55,903 bases of DNA from 630D-37 sp037447295 (GTDB lineage Bacteria > Chloroflexota > Anaerolineae > Anaerolineales > Villigracilaceae), in NCBI GenBank assembly GCA_037447295.1, contig JBBIGZ010000011.1:1-55903 (forward strand), given 5' to 3'. The notes under the pieces were generated by a model. It saw only the letters and a list, made by a program, of their open reading frames with translations. It did no database searches and was not told the origin of the DNA. Made by a program: the position numbers and the translations under genes. Numbering within the stretch: the first letter of the stretch is position 1; every line of letters starts with the position of its first letter. Shown piece by piece: positions 34,751-43,886 of the stretch.

Positions 34751-37700
34751 TTGAAATCCTGTATTGCGTGCATTGTGCTCTTCCTGATGGTGGCCTGCGG
34801 CCCGGCCACCCTGGCGACGGAGTCACCCAACGTCCAAAATACCCCCACAGCGATCCAATTTACCCTTCCCACCCCTTCTGATAAACCGCAAATCGTTCGC
34901 CAGAGCCCTTTGCCGCAAGAAAGGCTCTCCACCACGCCGATCCTGGAGCTGGTTTTCGATCGGGCAATGAACCGCGCTTCGGTTGAGAAGGCGTGGAAAT
35001 TCACAGATGAGAGCGGCAAATCCCTCCCTGGAACTTTTCAATGGATAGATGAGCGTACCGTTCGCTTTCGGCCGGCGGCTCCCCTTTCGCCCGGTCGGGC
35101 GTATACCCTTACCCTGGGTGCGCAGGCCGCCGATGCGCAAGGGACCCTTTTGGGCCGGGAATGGCAATCCGTCTATTACACCACCGACGCGTTGCAGGTT
35201 AGCCAGGTTTACCCGGCCAACGGCGTCACCGATGCCGATCCGGCGACGGCACTGACCATCATCTTCAACAAACCTGTTGTGCCTCTCAGCCCCGAAGAAA
35301 ACCCACAAGCGCTCCCGCAGCCGGTGCGATTTGAACCCCCGATTGCTGGCGAAGGACGGTGGGTGAGCACTTCGGTATATATTTTCCAGCCGGCAGAGCG
35401 CCTGAAAGGGGGGCAGACCTATCGCGGTGTGATCCCGGCCGGCCTCCAAGAGCCGCTCGGCACGCAGCTGGAGGCAGACTTCGTTTGGGAATTTCGCGTC
35501 CGTCCTTTGCGCATCTTGGAGGTGATCTTCCCGAATTCGCTCTATTACGATACCGATAGCGAGGAGCGGGTGCGGCTGGATGGGGAGATCATCCTGCGTT
35601 TCGATCATCCGCTGGAACGTGCCACACTCAACCAGGCGCTGCGCATCACCGATCCGCAAAACCGTTCTATCCCATTCCGCGCGAAATGGAACGATGCCTC
35701 TGATACGGTTACCCTGATACCTCTCTCGCGCTACCAACCTGACACGCGCTATACCCTCACCATCTCACCCAGTCTGCGCGCCCAGGATGGCAGCCAGATG
35801 GATGAAGCGGAACAGGTTTTGTTTCGTACACTCCCCTATCCGAGCGTGACCCGATCCTTTCCGACGGAGGAAGAAACCTTCTACGTGCCGCAAGTGGTTT
35901 TGGAATTCAGCACCCTGATGGACAAGGCAAGCGTGCTCTCCCACTTGCGCATCACTCCCCGGCCATCTTCGCTGAAAACTTACTTGGATGAGCAGAATCG
36001 TACCTTGATCCTGGAAGGGCTAGAGCCCGGCGTGACCTATGAAATTCGTCTGCTGCCAGGCGCCCGGGATATTTACGGCAATGCGATCACCGAAGAGTAT
36101 ACGTTCATCCGTAAGAACGTCTACTATCAGCCGTTTGTTTTCTTCAGAACCTATCAGGTTACCCAACCCCTCATTTTCCGAAATGCGAGCAAGCAGGAAG
36201 TTTACCTGCAATATGCCAACCTGGATACGCTCGAATTCAGCCTCTATGATCTGACTCCGGCCGAGTTGCGCCGCCTGACGGATTGGAGCATCCCACCGGA
36301 GGACTGGCGCACATCCAAATCGCCGCGGCGCACCTGGAAGGTGAGCCTCGAACTATCGCCGGACCGTTCCCGTCTGATCGCCATTCCGCTGGATGACCGG
36401 GAGAAGCTCCCGACCGGCTTCTATTTTCTCGGCGTGCGTTCTCCTGCTATCAAAACGGATGGTCGTTTTGCCTCGGCCGCTCTGATCATCGTCTCCGATG
36501 ACATCCTGATGTTGAAATCGGCCCCCGGCGAGGCCCTGGCCTGGCTATTGAACGCCGCCGATGGCCGGCCGGTGGAAGGCGTAAAGGTCTCTTTCTACGA
36601 TCAGGAGTTCCGACCGATCGGCGAAGCCACCACAGATGCTCAGGGACTGGCTCACTGGCGAAGCGAAAAGAACGACCGGGCGCAATACGCCCTGGCCGAA
36701 GGCAAGGGTCACCTGGCGATGATCTCCCAAAACTGGAGCTGGCTCTATCCGGAGCGCTTCGGTGTTTATGCGGCCTATCAGACTGAAACCAGGCGCCCGG
36801 TAGCGGTCCTCTATACTGAGCGCCCGATCTACCGCCCCGGCCAGGAAGTTTTCTTCAAGGGCGTCGTGCGCATTGAGGACGATCTGCGCTATTCGCTGCC
36901 CACTACGATCTCTCAGGTGACGGTGCTCCTTTCCAACGAGGAAGGCGTGTTATGCCGTCAGGTTCTCTCGCTCTCCCCGCAAGGGACCTTTTCCGGCTCC
37001 TGCACCTTAAGCGACGATGCTCCGGTGGGCAATTACACGATCCAGGTCCATGCCGATGAGGTTTCCGAAGCGGATGCGGCGAAGAAACAGGCTATCGGCT
37101 ATGTCTATTTCCGTGTGGCCGCGTATGTCAAGCCGCGTTTCCAAGTGAGCTTGGATGCCGAGCCGTCGCGTTTGGTCAGCGGTGAGATGGCCACCTTCCG
37201 CCTGAGTGCTGCCTATTATGCCGGTGGCAAGTTGAGCCAGGCGCCGCTCGAATGGTTCATCGAAACCTCACCGGCTTCTTACACTCCTCCCCAACCCTAC
37301 AACACGTATTCTTTTTATTACTGGGAAGATAACCCCCGCTGTGCCTATGGGTATCCGTGCCAGCCTGTCGCGCCGCCTCTCTATCGCCAGGGGAGTGGAC
37401 AAACGGACGAAGAGGGGAATTTTGAACATCGGGAGACCTTTCTGCTCCCCCAGAACGTGGCCGCATTGAACTACACTTTCAATGTCAATGTGAAGGATAT
37501 CGGCGGGAACGTGGTCGGCAGTTACGCCACTGTGACCGTCTTCGGCAGTAGCCTGTTTCCCGGCGTGCGCACGTCATCGTATCTCGGTGAGATTGGGAAG
37601 CCTGTCTCCATTGAGCTTGTGGCCTTGGGCCTTGGGGGGACTCCTGTTCCCAAGCGACAATTGACCGTGGCGCTTTATGAGCAGCGCTGGTCCAACGTGC

Positions 37701-40699
37701 AAAAGCAGAATGCCAACGGCGTGATCTATTGGGAATCCTCGGTGCAGAGCGTTTTGCGCGCCTCCACGGTGGTTACCACGGATGCCGAAGGGAAAGCAAC
37801 GACTCAGCTGATCCCCCCAACAGCTGGCGAGTACAAGATCGTGGTCAGTGCTACCGATGAGAAAGGGCGCACGGCGCGGGCTTCCACGTTCCTCTGGGTG
37901 ATCGGCGAAGAGATGAACTTGCAGCGCACTGCCGATGATACGCTCAAAGTGATCGGCGATAAAAGCGCCTATAACCCCGGCGAAAAGGCACAGGTCCTGG
38001 TTGTTTCGCCTTTCCAGAAGGAAACCACAGCCCTCTTGACGCTCGAACGCGGCCGCATTGATGAAAAGAGGCTGATTACACTTCAGCCCGGCAGCAATCG
38101 GTTCGAAATCCCGATCACTACCGAGATGGCGCCGGTGATGTACGTTTCCGTTTTGACCGTTCAACCGGCAGAGGGGATTGCTCCGCCACGTTATGCGATG
38201 GGATTGGCAAAGTTCAACGTGGCGCCTACCATGCAGCAAATTTTCGTGGAGATTGAGAGCGATCACAGAGTGGCCCATCCACGCGATCGCGTCACATTTA
38301 CCATTCGCACCCGCGATCTCAACGGGAAACCGATCCAAGCAGATCTTTCGCTGGCGCTGGTGGATAAGGCTGTACTGGCGCTGGCCGAGCCAAACAGTCC
38401 GCCCCTGCTCCAGGCCTTTTATCCGCAACGCGGCTTGAACGTTTTCACCGCCATCACCGTTCCGCTGGATGCCGAGCTGTTGAATATTGCCCTGAGAGAG
38501 GGGATGCCCGGCGAAGGCGGACGCGGCGGTAGCGGTGGCGGCGAAAAGGGAAGCGATCAATTCGGGATTCTGACCATCCGCGGCGAGTTTAAGGATACGG
38601 CTTTTTGGCAGGGACAGGTGCTGACCGATGCCGAGGGCCGGGCCCAGGTGACGGTCACCTTGCCGGATAACCTGACCACCTGGCAGCTGACGGTGCGCGC
38701 CGTCACCGAGGATACGCAGGTGGGCGAAGCCACTTTCGATCTCCTCAGCAATCGCCCCTTGCAGATCGATTTGCAAACGCCGCGCTTTTTCATCGCCGGC
38801 GATGAAGTGACCCTGGGTGCGACGATCTACAACAACACGGATACCGACCTGGACGTGTCCGTTTCGCTGGAGACTCAAGGCTTTGTGTTGCGGGATTCCG
38901 CCGAACAATCGCTGACGGTGCGGGCAGGTGCGCAGGCCTTCGTCACCTGGAGCGGGCGCGTAGAAGAGGACGCTACTCGCGTGGACTTGATCGCTAAGGT
39001 GCGCGGAGACAGTTATGAAGATGCCACGCGCCCCGTGCTGGGCACTTTGCCGGGGCAAGGAATTCCCGTCTTGCGCTATTTGGCGCACGAAACCGTTGGC
39101 AGCGCCGGGGTGCTCCTGGGCGAAGGGAGTATCACCGAGAGCGTGGTGCTTCCGCCGCAGGTCAAACCCACCGAGAGCCGATTGACCCTGGAGATCTCCC
39201 CCTCGCTGGCTGCCACGGCGATCGGCGATCTGCAGGTGTTGCGCGATTATCCTTACCTGTGCAGTGAGCAGACCGTTTCGCGCTTCCTGCCGAATCTCCT
39301 GACGCGCCGCCTGTGGCGCCAAAGCGGGCAAGCAGATCGGTTGCCGCAGATCGAGACCGAGGTCCTGGCCTCGCTGCAGCGCCTTGTGCGCACCCAAAAC
39401 GGGGATGGCGGCTGGAGCCTGTGGCCGGGCGGTGAGAGTGAGCTACGCACCACGGCCTACGTCGTCTGGGGATTGAGCGAGGCAAAGGCCGAGGGATATA
39501 GTGTTCCCGAAGGGACGCTGCGCCGTGGTCTGGAATACCTACGGCGCAACCTGCGGCCGGTCGGTGCCGAGACGCCGCTCTGGCAGAAGAACGAGGCCGC
39601 CTTCGGCGTCTTCGTGTTGGCGCAGCAGGGGCAGGCTCCGGCCAACGTGCTGAACTCGCTCTATAAAGAGCGCGAGAGGCTGAGTCTCTATGCGCGTGCC
39701 TTCTTGCTGGAGGCCTTCCTCTCCAGCGCTCCGAATGAGACGTACACCACTGCCCTGCTTTCTTCCCTGAGCAGTGCGGCCGTTTCATCTGCGGCCGGGG
39801 TACATTGGGAAGAAACGGAGAACGACTATTGGAACTGGAACACCGACTTGCGAAGCACAGCCATCATTTTGCACGCTCTGATGCAGGCCGACCCGCATCA
39901 TCCGTTCCTGCCGGGCGGCATTCGCTGGCTGATGAGCCAACGGCGACCGGAAGGCTGGTATTCTACCCAGGAGATGACCTGGTCTTTGCTCGCCCTGGCG
40001 CGCTGGCTGGAGATTTCGGGTGAACTGCAGGGGAACTATCAGTTCGGAGTGGGGTGGAACGGGACCCTGCTGGAAACGCAGTGGATCACTCCGCAGAATG
40101 TCTTCGAAAAATGGATGCTCACTTTTACAGGGGATGAGATGCGCCCGGAGCGCAATCTGTTCTCCATCCTGCGCAGCGCCGGTCCCGGCACGCTTTTCTA
40201 CACCGCTTACGTCGAATATGCCCTTCCGGCCGAGCAAGTTGCGGCTCAGGATCACGGCATTCTGGTCGAGCGTGCCTATTTCCGCCTGCCGGACCTGAAG
40301 AAGCCGGTCACCGAAGTGGCGCGTGGGGATTTGGTGCAGGTGCGGTTGACCCTCGTGGTGCCGCAGGATCGCTTCTACGTGGTGCTGGACGATCCCTTGC
40401 CGGCCGGCCTGGAAGCGGTGGATGCCACCCTGTTGACTGCCGTGCAGGTGCCGGAGCGCTTTGAGAGCCGGGATTACGAGCAAACGGGGTGGGGCGGCTG
40501 GTATTTCAATTACCGTCAAATCTACGATGACCGCGTCGTCTTCAGCGCCGATTACCTGCCGGCCGGCACCTATGTGCTCACCTACCTGGCGCGTGCCGGG
40601 CTGAGCGGCACGTTCCACGTCCTGCCGGCCCAAGCGCGTGAGTTCTACTTCCCGGATGTGAGCGGTCGGAGCGCCGGCTTGCTCTTTAGGGTGCGATGA
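34751..40699 (+). CDS. Bacterial alpha-2-macroglobulin lipoprotein with thioester
   Basis: This encodes about 1982 residues. Start: a TTG at 34751 with GGAGG (34741-34745) five bases before it gives the signal MKSCIACIVLFLMVAC with the lipobox LMVAC, so it should be a lipoprotein. The N-terminus holds tandem SbsA-like Big_5 domains (PILELVFDRAMNRASVEKAW, later copies with RFDHPLERATLNQAL and LEFSTLMDKASVLSHL). MG domains follow (RPIYRPGQEVFFKGVVR near 690), then a Gly-rich segment, and the thioester CSEQ with Cys about 1504 in PYLCSEQTVSRFLPN. Bacterial A2M covalently traps attacking proteases at the cell surface. The gene overlaps a VanZ gene by four bases and faces a PbpC gene, the classic A2M partner. 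Confidence 0.93.
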   Translation: MKSCIACIVLFLMVACGPATLATESPNVQNTPTAIQFTLPTPSDKPQIVRQSPLPQERLSTTPILELVFDRAMNRASVEKAWKFTDESGKSLPGTFQWIDERTVRFRPAAPLSPGRAYTLTLGAQAADAQGTLLGREWQSVYYTTDALQVSQVYPANGVTDADPATALTIIFNKPVVPLSPEENPQALPQPVRFEPPIAGEGRWVSTSVYIFQPAERLKGGQTYRGVIPAGLQEPLGTQLEADFVWEFRVRPLRILEVIFPNSLYYDTDSEERVRLDGEIILRFDHPLERATLNQALRITDPQNRSIPFRAKWNDASDTVTLIPLSRYQPDTRYTLTISPSLRAQDGSQMDEAEQVLFRTLPYPSVTRSFPTEEETFYVPQVVLEFSTLMDKASVLSHLRITPRPSSLKTYLDEQNRTLILEGLEPGVTYEIRLLPGARDIYGNAITEEYTFIRKNVYYQPFVFFRTYQVTQPLIFRNASKQEVYLQYANLDTLEFSLYDLTPAELRRLTDWSIPPEDWRTSKSPRRTWKVSLELSPDRSRLIAIPLDDREKLPTGFYFLGVRSPAIKTDGRFASAALIIVSDDILMLKSAPGEALAWLLNAADGRPVEGVKVSFYDQEFRPIGEATTDAQGLAHWRSEKNDRAQYALAEGKGHLAMISQNWSWLYPERFGVYAAYQTETRRPVAVLYTERPIYRPGQEVFFKGVVRIEDDLRYSLPTTISQVTVLLSNEEGVLCRQVLSLSPQGTFSGSCTLSDDAPVGNYTIQVHADEVSEADAAKKQAIGYVYFRVAAYVKPRFQVSLDAEPSRLVSGEMATFRLSAAYYAGGKLSQAPLEWFIETSPASYTPPQPYNTYSFYYWEDNPRCAYGYPCQPVAPPLYRQGSGQTDEEGNFEHRETFLLPQNVAALNYTFNVNVKDIGGNVVGSYATVTVFGSSLFPGVRTSSYLGEIGKPVSIELVALGLGGTPVPKRQLTVALYEQRWSNVQKQNANGVIYWESSVQSVLRASTVVTTDAEGKATTQLIPPTAGEYKIVVSATDEKGRTARASTFLWVIGEEMNLQRTADDTLKVIGDKSAYNPGEKAQVLVVSPFQKETTALLTLERGRIDEKRLITLQPGSNRFEIPITTEMAPVMYVSVLTVQPAEGIAPPRYAMGLAKFNVAPTMQQIFVEIESDHRVAHPRDRVTFTIRTRDLNGKPIQADLSLALVDKAVLALAEPNSPPLLQAFYPQRGLNVFTAITVPLDAELLNIALREGMPGEGGRGGSGGGEKGSDQFGILTIRGEFKDTAFWQGQVLTDAEGRAQVTVTLPDNLTTWQLTVRAVTEDTQVGEATFDLLSNRPLQIDLQTPRFFIAGDEVTLGATIYNNTDTDLDVSVSLETQGFVLRDSAEQSLTVRAGAQAFVTWSGRVEEDATRVDLIAKVRGDSYEDATRPVLGTLPGQGIPVLRYLAHETVGSAGVLLGEGSITESVVLPPQVKPTESRLTLEISPSLAATAIGDLQVLRDYPYLCSEQTVSRFLPNLLTRRLWRQSGQADRLPQIETEVLASLQRLVRTQNGDGGWSLWPGGESELRTTAYVVWGLSEAKAEGYSVPEGTLRRGLEYLRRNLRPVGAETPLWQKNEAAFGVFVLAQQGQAPANVLNSLYKERERLSLYARAFLLEAFLSSAPNETYTTALLSSLSSAAVSSAAGVHWEETENDYWNWNTDLRSTAIILHALMQADPHHPFLPGGIRWLMSQRRPEGWYSTQEMTWSLLALARWLEISGELQGNYQFGVGWNGTLLETQWITPQNVFEKWMLTFTGDEMRPERNLFSILRSAGPGTLFYTAYVEYALPAEQVAAQDHGILVERAYFRLPDLKKPVTEVARGDLVQVRLTLVVPQDRFYVVLDDPLPAGLEAVDATLLTAVQVPERFESRDYEQTGWGGWYFNYRQIYDDRVVFSADYLPAGTYVLTYLARAGLSGTFHVLPAQAREFYFPDVSGRSAGLLFRVR

Positions 40700-41253
40700 T
40701 GTACGAGTTTACGCTCTGCGAATGGGGCTGGAGCTTGTTATTGCTCCTGCCAATCTTATGGCTTCTGGCTCGCCGTGGGCATTCGTGGCGCTTTCTTGTG
40801 CTCTTCAGTGGCTTCTGGCTTTATCTGACCCTGTTGTTCAGCCTGGTGTTTTTCCCCATTCCGCCAGAGGCCTCGCCCCGGAAGGGCAATGTGACCCGGC
40901 TGCTGCGGCAGATCGAATGGGTACCTTTTCACTATCTGTTTGATCGGCGTGTTTCCCCTGGCGCCATCCGGGCCGAAATGTTGGGCAATATCGAAGCGAC
41001 GATCCCCTTCGGCGTTTTCCTGCCTCTGATCTGTCCCTCTGCCCGTCGGCATATGCTTTGGCTGAGCTGGGTGCCCGGCCTCGGGATCGAGATGGGACAG
41101 TTTCTGCTCGGCGCGTTATGGACGCCGTATCGCACCGTGGACGTGAGCGATGTGCTTTTGAATGCCCTGGGGGTGATGCTTGGCTACGGGCTATTGTGGA
41201 TCGGTGAATCGGCATGGGGGCGTTACAGGCGCCGCGCTGCTTCCGGGCGCTGA
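40696..41253 (+). CDS. VanZ-family membrane protein
   Basis: This encodes 185 residues with four to five membrane helices. The order of helices and the loop with TRLLRQIEWVPFHYLF followed by EMLGNIEATIPFGVFLPL fit the VanZ-like family, some of which increase teicoplanin resistance. It starts with ATG overlapping the A2M stop (TGA) by four bases, so it is translated with it. That coupling suggests a role in envelope maintenance with A2M; the biochemical function is unknown. Confidence 0.85.
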   Translation: MMYEFTLCEWGWSLLLLLPILWLLARRGHSWRFLVLFSGFWLYLTLLFSLVFFPIPPEASPRKGNVTRLLRQIEWVPFHYLFDRRVSPGAIRAEMLGNIEATIPFGVFLPLICPSARRHMLWLSWVPGLGIEMGQFLLGALWTPYRTVDVSDVLLNALGVMLGYGLLWIGESAWGRYRRRAASGR

Positions 41254-41286
41254 AGTGTTACCGACTGCAACGGCGATAACTTCGCC

Positions 41287-43773
41287 TCATCTTTGCCTTA
41301 CCTCGATTTGTATCTCTTCACTGCGCACCTGTTCACCTTCAAGCGTCACGGCCTCGGCGTAGAAGGTATGCTCGCCGGGTTGTAACGGCCACCAGGCCTC
41401 GTAGGGCCAGGCGGTGAGCGTGATCAGTGGGCGGGCATCCACCCAAAAGGTAAGGGATTGGAGCGCCATGCGGCTCATGGCCTGCAGGTGCAATCGCTGT
41501 TCTGCGAGGGGGATTTCGGCCGTGATGAAGTACACATCGCCGGGACGCGGCGCAATCAGCCAGAGCGCCGGAGCGTTTTCGTTTTCTTCGGATGTGCGCA
41601 AAAGGTCCACATCCAGTGGCCAGCCCTGACGCCGCGCCCAATCCCAAGCTTCGGCCGGCAGATGAAGCACCGTGAGCGGCTGCCAGGCTCCGGGTCCCTC
41701 CGGCGGCGTTATGACGATTTGCCCGGTGACGGGGTTTTGCCAAAGGCGGCGATAGGCCTCATCGGGGCGTGTCGGTACCGTTTCTTCTAAAAACCATTCC
41801 TCATGTGTTTGCGCGCAGAGATCGGTGGGCAAAAGGCCGGAGAGGGTGCATACTTCCCGCCGCACCAGGCCGCGCGGAAGGGAGAATTCGCGCGTCGGGC
41901 GATTGCGTAGCAGGGTTCGCAAGGTATATTGCCAGATCGGCGCGGCGCCGGTCAAGCCGGTCACCTCGCGCATGGCACGGTAGTCGCTATTCCCTACCCA
42001 CACTCCGACGACGAGATCGGGCGTATAGCCGATCGTCCAGTTATCGTGAAAATCGGTGGTGGTGCCGGTTTTAACCGCGGCTGGGCGCTCGATTTGCAAC
42101 GTGCTATTGCGGCCGAAGCCGGGCTGGCGCGCCAACGGATCGCTCAGGATGTCGGTGATTAGCCAGGCGATGCGTTCATCGAGCACAGGCTGAGGGGTGA
42201 TTTCGGCTGGTCGGTAGAGGGTGTGGCCCTGCAGGTCTTGCACTTCTCGGATCAGGCGCACGGGGAGATAGCGCCCCTGACGGGCGAAAACGGCATAGGC
42301 ATTGGTGAGTTCGAGCAGGCTCACCCGTCCGCCGCCGAGTGCCAGTGTCAGATCGTAATCAGCCGGGTCGGTGAGCGTGGTGATGCCGAAACGCGCCGCG
42401 TATTGGCTCATGCGCTCTACTCCCACTTTTTGCAAAGCGGCGACGGCCGGGATATTGAACGAAGAAGCCAGAGCAACGCGCGCCGGCACGATCCCATGCT
42501 CGCGGCCATCGTAATTTTGAGGCGTGTAGACTTTGCCATCGGTGGTGAGGAAGTGGGTCTGCACATCGAGGATCGGCGTGGCTGCCGTCCAGGGATCGGA
42601 GAGCAGGGAGGGATCAAAAGCGGCGGCATAAATGAACGGTTTGAACGCCGAGCCGGGTTGACGGGGCACCAACGCCATGTTGAGCGCGCCGGCGATGGCA
42701 GGGTTGAAGTAGTCGGCGCTGCCGACCAATGCCAGCAGATCGCCGGTTTGAGGATCGAGCACGACCACCGCGGCGTTGCTCACCTGGTGATCCAGGCCGT
42801 TATCGTTGCGCAGGTGCGCCAGTTGACGGGCAACGGCCTCCTCCGCCACCTGTTGTGCGGCCAGGTCAAGAGTGGTGTGGACCACCAGTGGCCGGTTGGA
42901 GGGCAATTTCCCTTGCGATTGCAGCGCATCCAGCTCGGCCTTGACCATCCAGACGAAATGAGGCGCCTGGATAGGATAGGGCTGGGGATTGAAGTACAGG
43001 GGCGCTTCTTCGGCCTGTTGACGCTCTGCCGTGCTGATAAACCCTTGCTTTTCCATTAGCTCCAACACCACGCGCTGACGTTCGCGCGCCGCTTGGGGAT
43101 GCTCGAAAGGGTTATAGAGTGCCGGCGCTTGCGGCAGACCGGCCAGCAGAGCACACTCTTCCAAGAAGAGGTCGGCGGCCGATTTGCCGAAGTAGGTCTG
43201 CGCGGCGGCCTCGATACCGTAGGCAAAACCGCCGTAATAGGTTTGATTCAGGTAAAGCGCCAGGATTTCATCTTTGCTCAGGCGACGGGTCAATTGCCAG
43301 GCCAGGATCGTCTCCCGCAGCTTACGCCGCAATGTGCGCTGATTGCGCTCTTCCGGCAGGAGCAGATTGCGTGCCACTTGCTGGGTGATCGTGCTACCGC
43401 CGGCCAGCGTCTCCCCACCGCGCAAATTGATATAGAGGGCACGTATCACGCCGCGCAGGTCAATGCCGGGGTTGGTATAGAAACTTTGGTCCTCCACGGC
43501 GATCGTCGCCTGCTTCATGCATAGAGGAGTATCCTGCGCCGTCAACGGTAGGTGGTATTCTCCCTCGGCGCGCATCTCGTAGAGGGGGAGTCCATGGCGA
43601 TCGAGAATGCGGATAGAAGGCGGGCGGATCGCCCGTGGCAATTGTTCCGGCGAAGGCAGGTCATATAGCACCCAAACTGCCAACCCGAACAGAACCAAAA
43701 GAAAGAGGCCGATCGGAACTATGCCCCTTTGCCATCTTTCCAATCGACCTCTTGTGTGAACGAGATGGTTCAT
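41287..43773 (-). CDS. pbpC: Bifunctional penicillin-binding protein, PbpC (PBP1C) type
   Basis: This encodes about 828 residues from the ATG at 43773. One N-terminal membrane helix (about 20-42) precedes a glycosyltransferase domain: AVEDQSFYTNPGIDLRGV with the catalytic Glu, and GGSTITQQVARNL. The transpeptidase follows with S-x-x-K in QPGSAFKP near 390, SSFN near 445, and KTG in AAVKTGTTTDF near 565. A C-terminal BiPBP_C-type domain (about 740-828) is typical of PbpC and not of PBP1A. All catalytic residues are present. A longer frame would translate the heptamer repeat. No clear Shine-Dalgarno precedes 43773; a TTG at 43743 with AGAGG upstream is an alternative. It is convergent with A2M-vanZ. 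Confidence 0.92.
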   Translation of the reverse strand: MNHLVHTRGRLERWQRGIVPIGLFLLVLFGLAVWVLYDLPSPEQLPRAIRPPSIRILDRHGLPLYEMRAEGEYHLPLTAQDTPLCMKQATIAVEDQSFYTNPGIDLRGVIRALYINLRGGETLAGGSTITQQVARNLLLPEERNQRTLRRKLRETILAWQLTRRLSKDEILALYLNQTYYGGFAYGIEAAAQTYFGKSAADLFLEECALLAGLPQAPALYNPFEHPQAARERQRVVLELMEKQGFISTAERQQAEEAPLYFNPQPYPIQAPHFVWMVKAELDALQSQGKLPSNRPLVVHTTLDLAAQQVAEEAVARQLAHLRNDNGLDHQVSNAAVVVLDPQTGDLLALVGSADYFNPAIAGALNMALVPRQPGSAFKPFIYAAAFDPSLLSDPWTAATPILDVQTHFLTTDGKVYTPQNYDGREHGIVPARVALASSFNIPAVAALQKVGVERMSQYAARFGITTLTDPADYDLTLALGGGRVSLLELTNAYAVFARQGRYLPVRLIREVQDLQGHTLYRPAEITPQPVLDERIAWLITDILSDPLARQPGFGRNSTLQIERPAAVKTGTTTDFHDNWTIGYTPDLVVGVWVGNSDYRAMREVTGLTGAAPIWQYTLRTLLRNRPTREFSLPRGLVRREVCTLSGLLPTDLCAQTHEEWFLEETVPTRPDEAYRRLWQNPVTGQIVITPPEGPGAWQPLTVLHLPAEAWDWARRQGWPLDVDLLRTSEENENAPALWLIAPRPGDVYFITAEIPLAEQRLHLQAMSRMALQSLTFWVDARPLITLTAWPYEAWWPLQPGEHTFYAEAVTLEGEQVRSEEIQIEVRQR

Positions 43774-43778
43774 CGTGA

Positions 43779-43827
43779 ATAGACGGTGGACCGTAGACCG
43801 TGGACCGTGGATGGTGGGCGGTGGATT
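43779..43827. repeat. Class A heptamer repeat, about 7 units
   Basis: AGACGGTG, GACCGTA, GACCGTG, GACCGTG, GATGGTG, GGCGGTG, then GATTGCG. It begins about 5 bases from the pbpC start codon, inside the gap to the next minus-strand gene. Confidence 0.85.
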
Positions 43828-43849
43828 GCGAGCTTCGCCCAACGATCCA

Positions 43850-43886
43850 ACCAGCCGACCAGGCGACCGATCAACCCACGCGACTA
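43850..43886. repeat. Class B repeat (GTCGGTTGG-like), ending in a stop codon
   Basis: On the minus strand the block after the reductase stop runs GTAGTCGCGTGGG, GATCGGTCGCCTGG and TCGGCTGGTTGG. A similar block follows the stop of the REC-Roadblock gene at 46196. Both begin GAGTAGT-C/T-GCGTGG, so the stop codon lies in the repeat. Confidence 0.6.

Noticed and set aside
37574..39397. A 607-codon open frame on the minus strand
   Set aside because: It lies fully inside the alpha-2-macroglobulin gene, has no family motifs, and its reading frame mirrors the codon bias of the plus-strand gene.
43774..43842. N-terminal extension of PbpC starting at 43842
   Set aside because: The added residues are the translation of the heptamer repeat.
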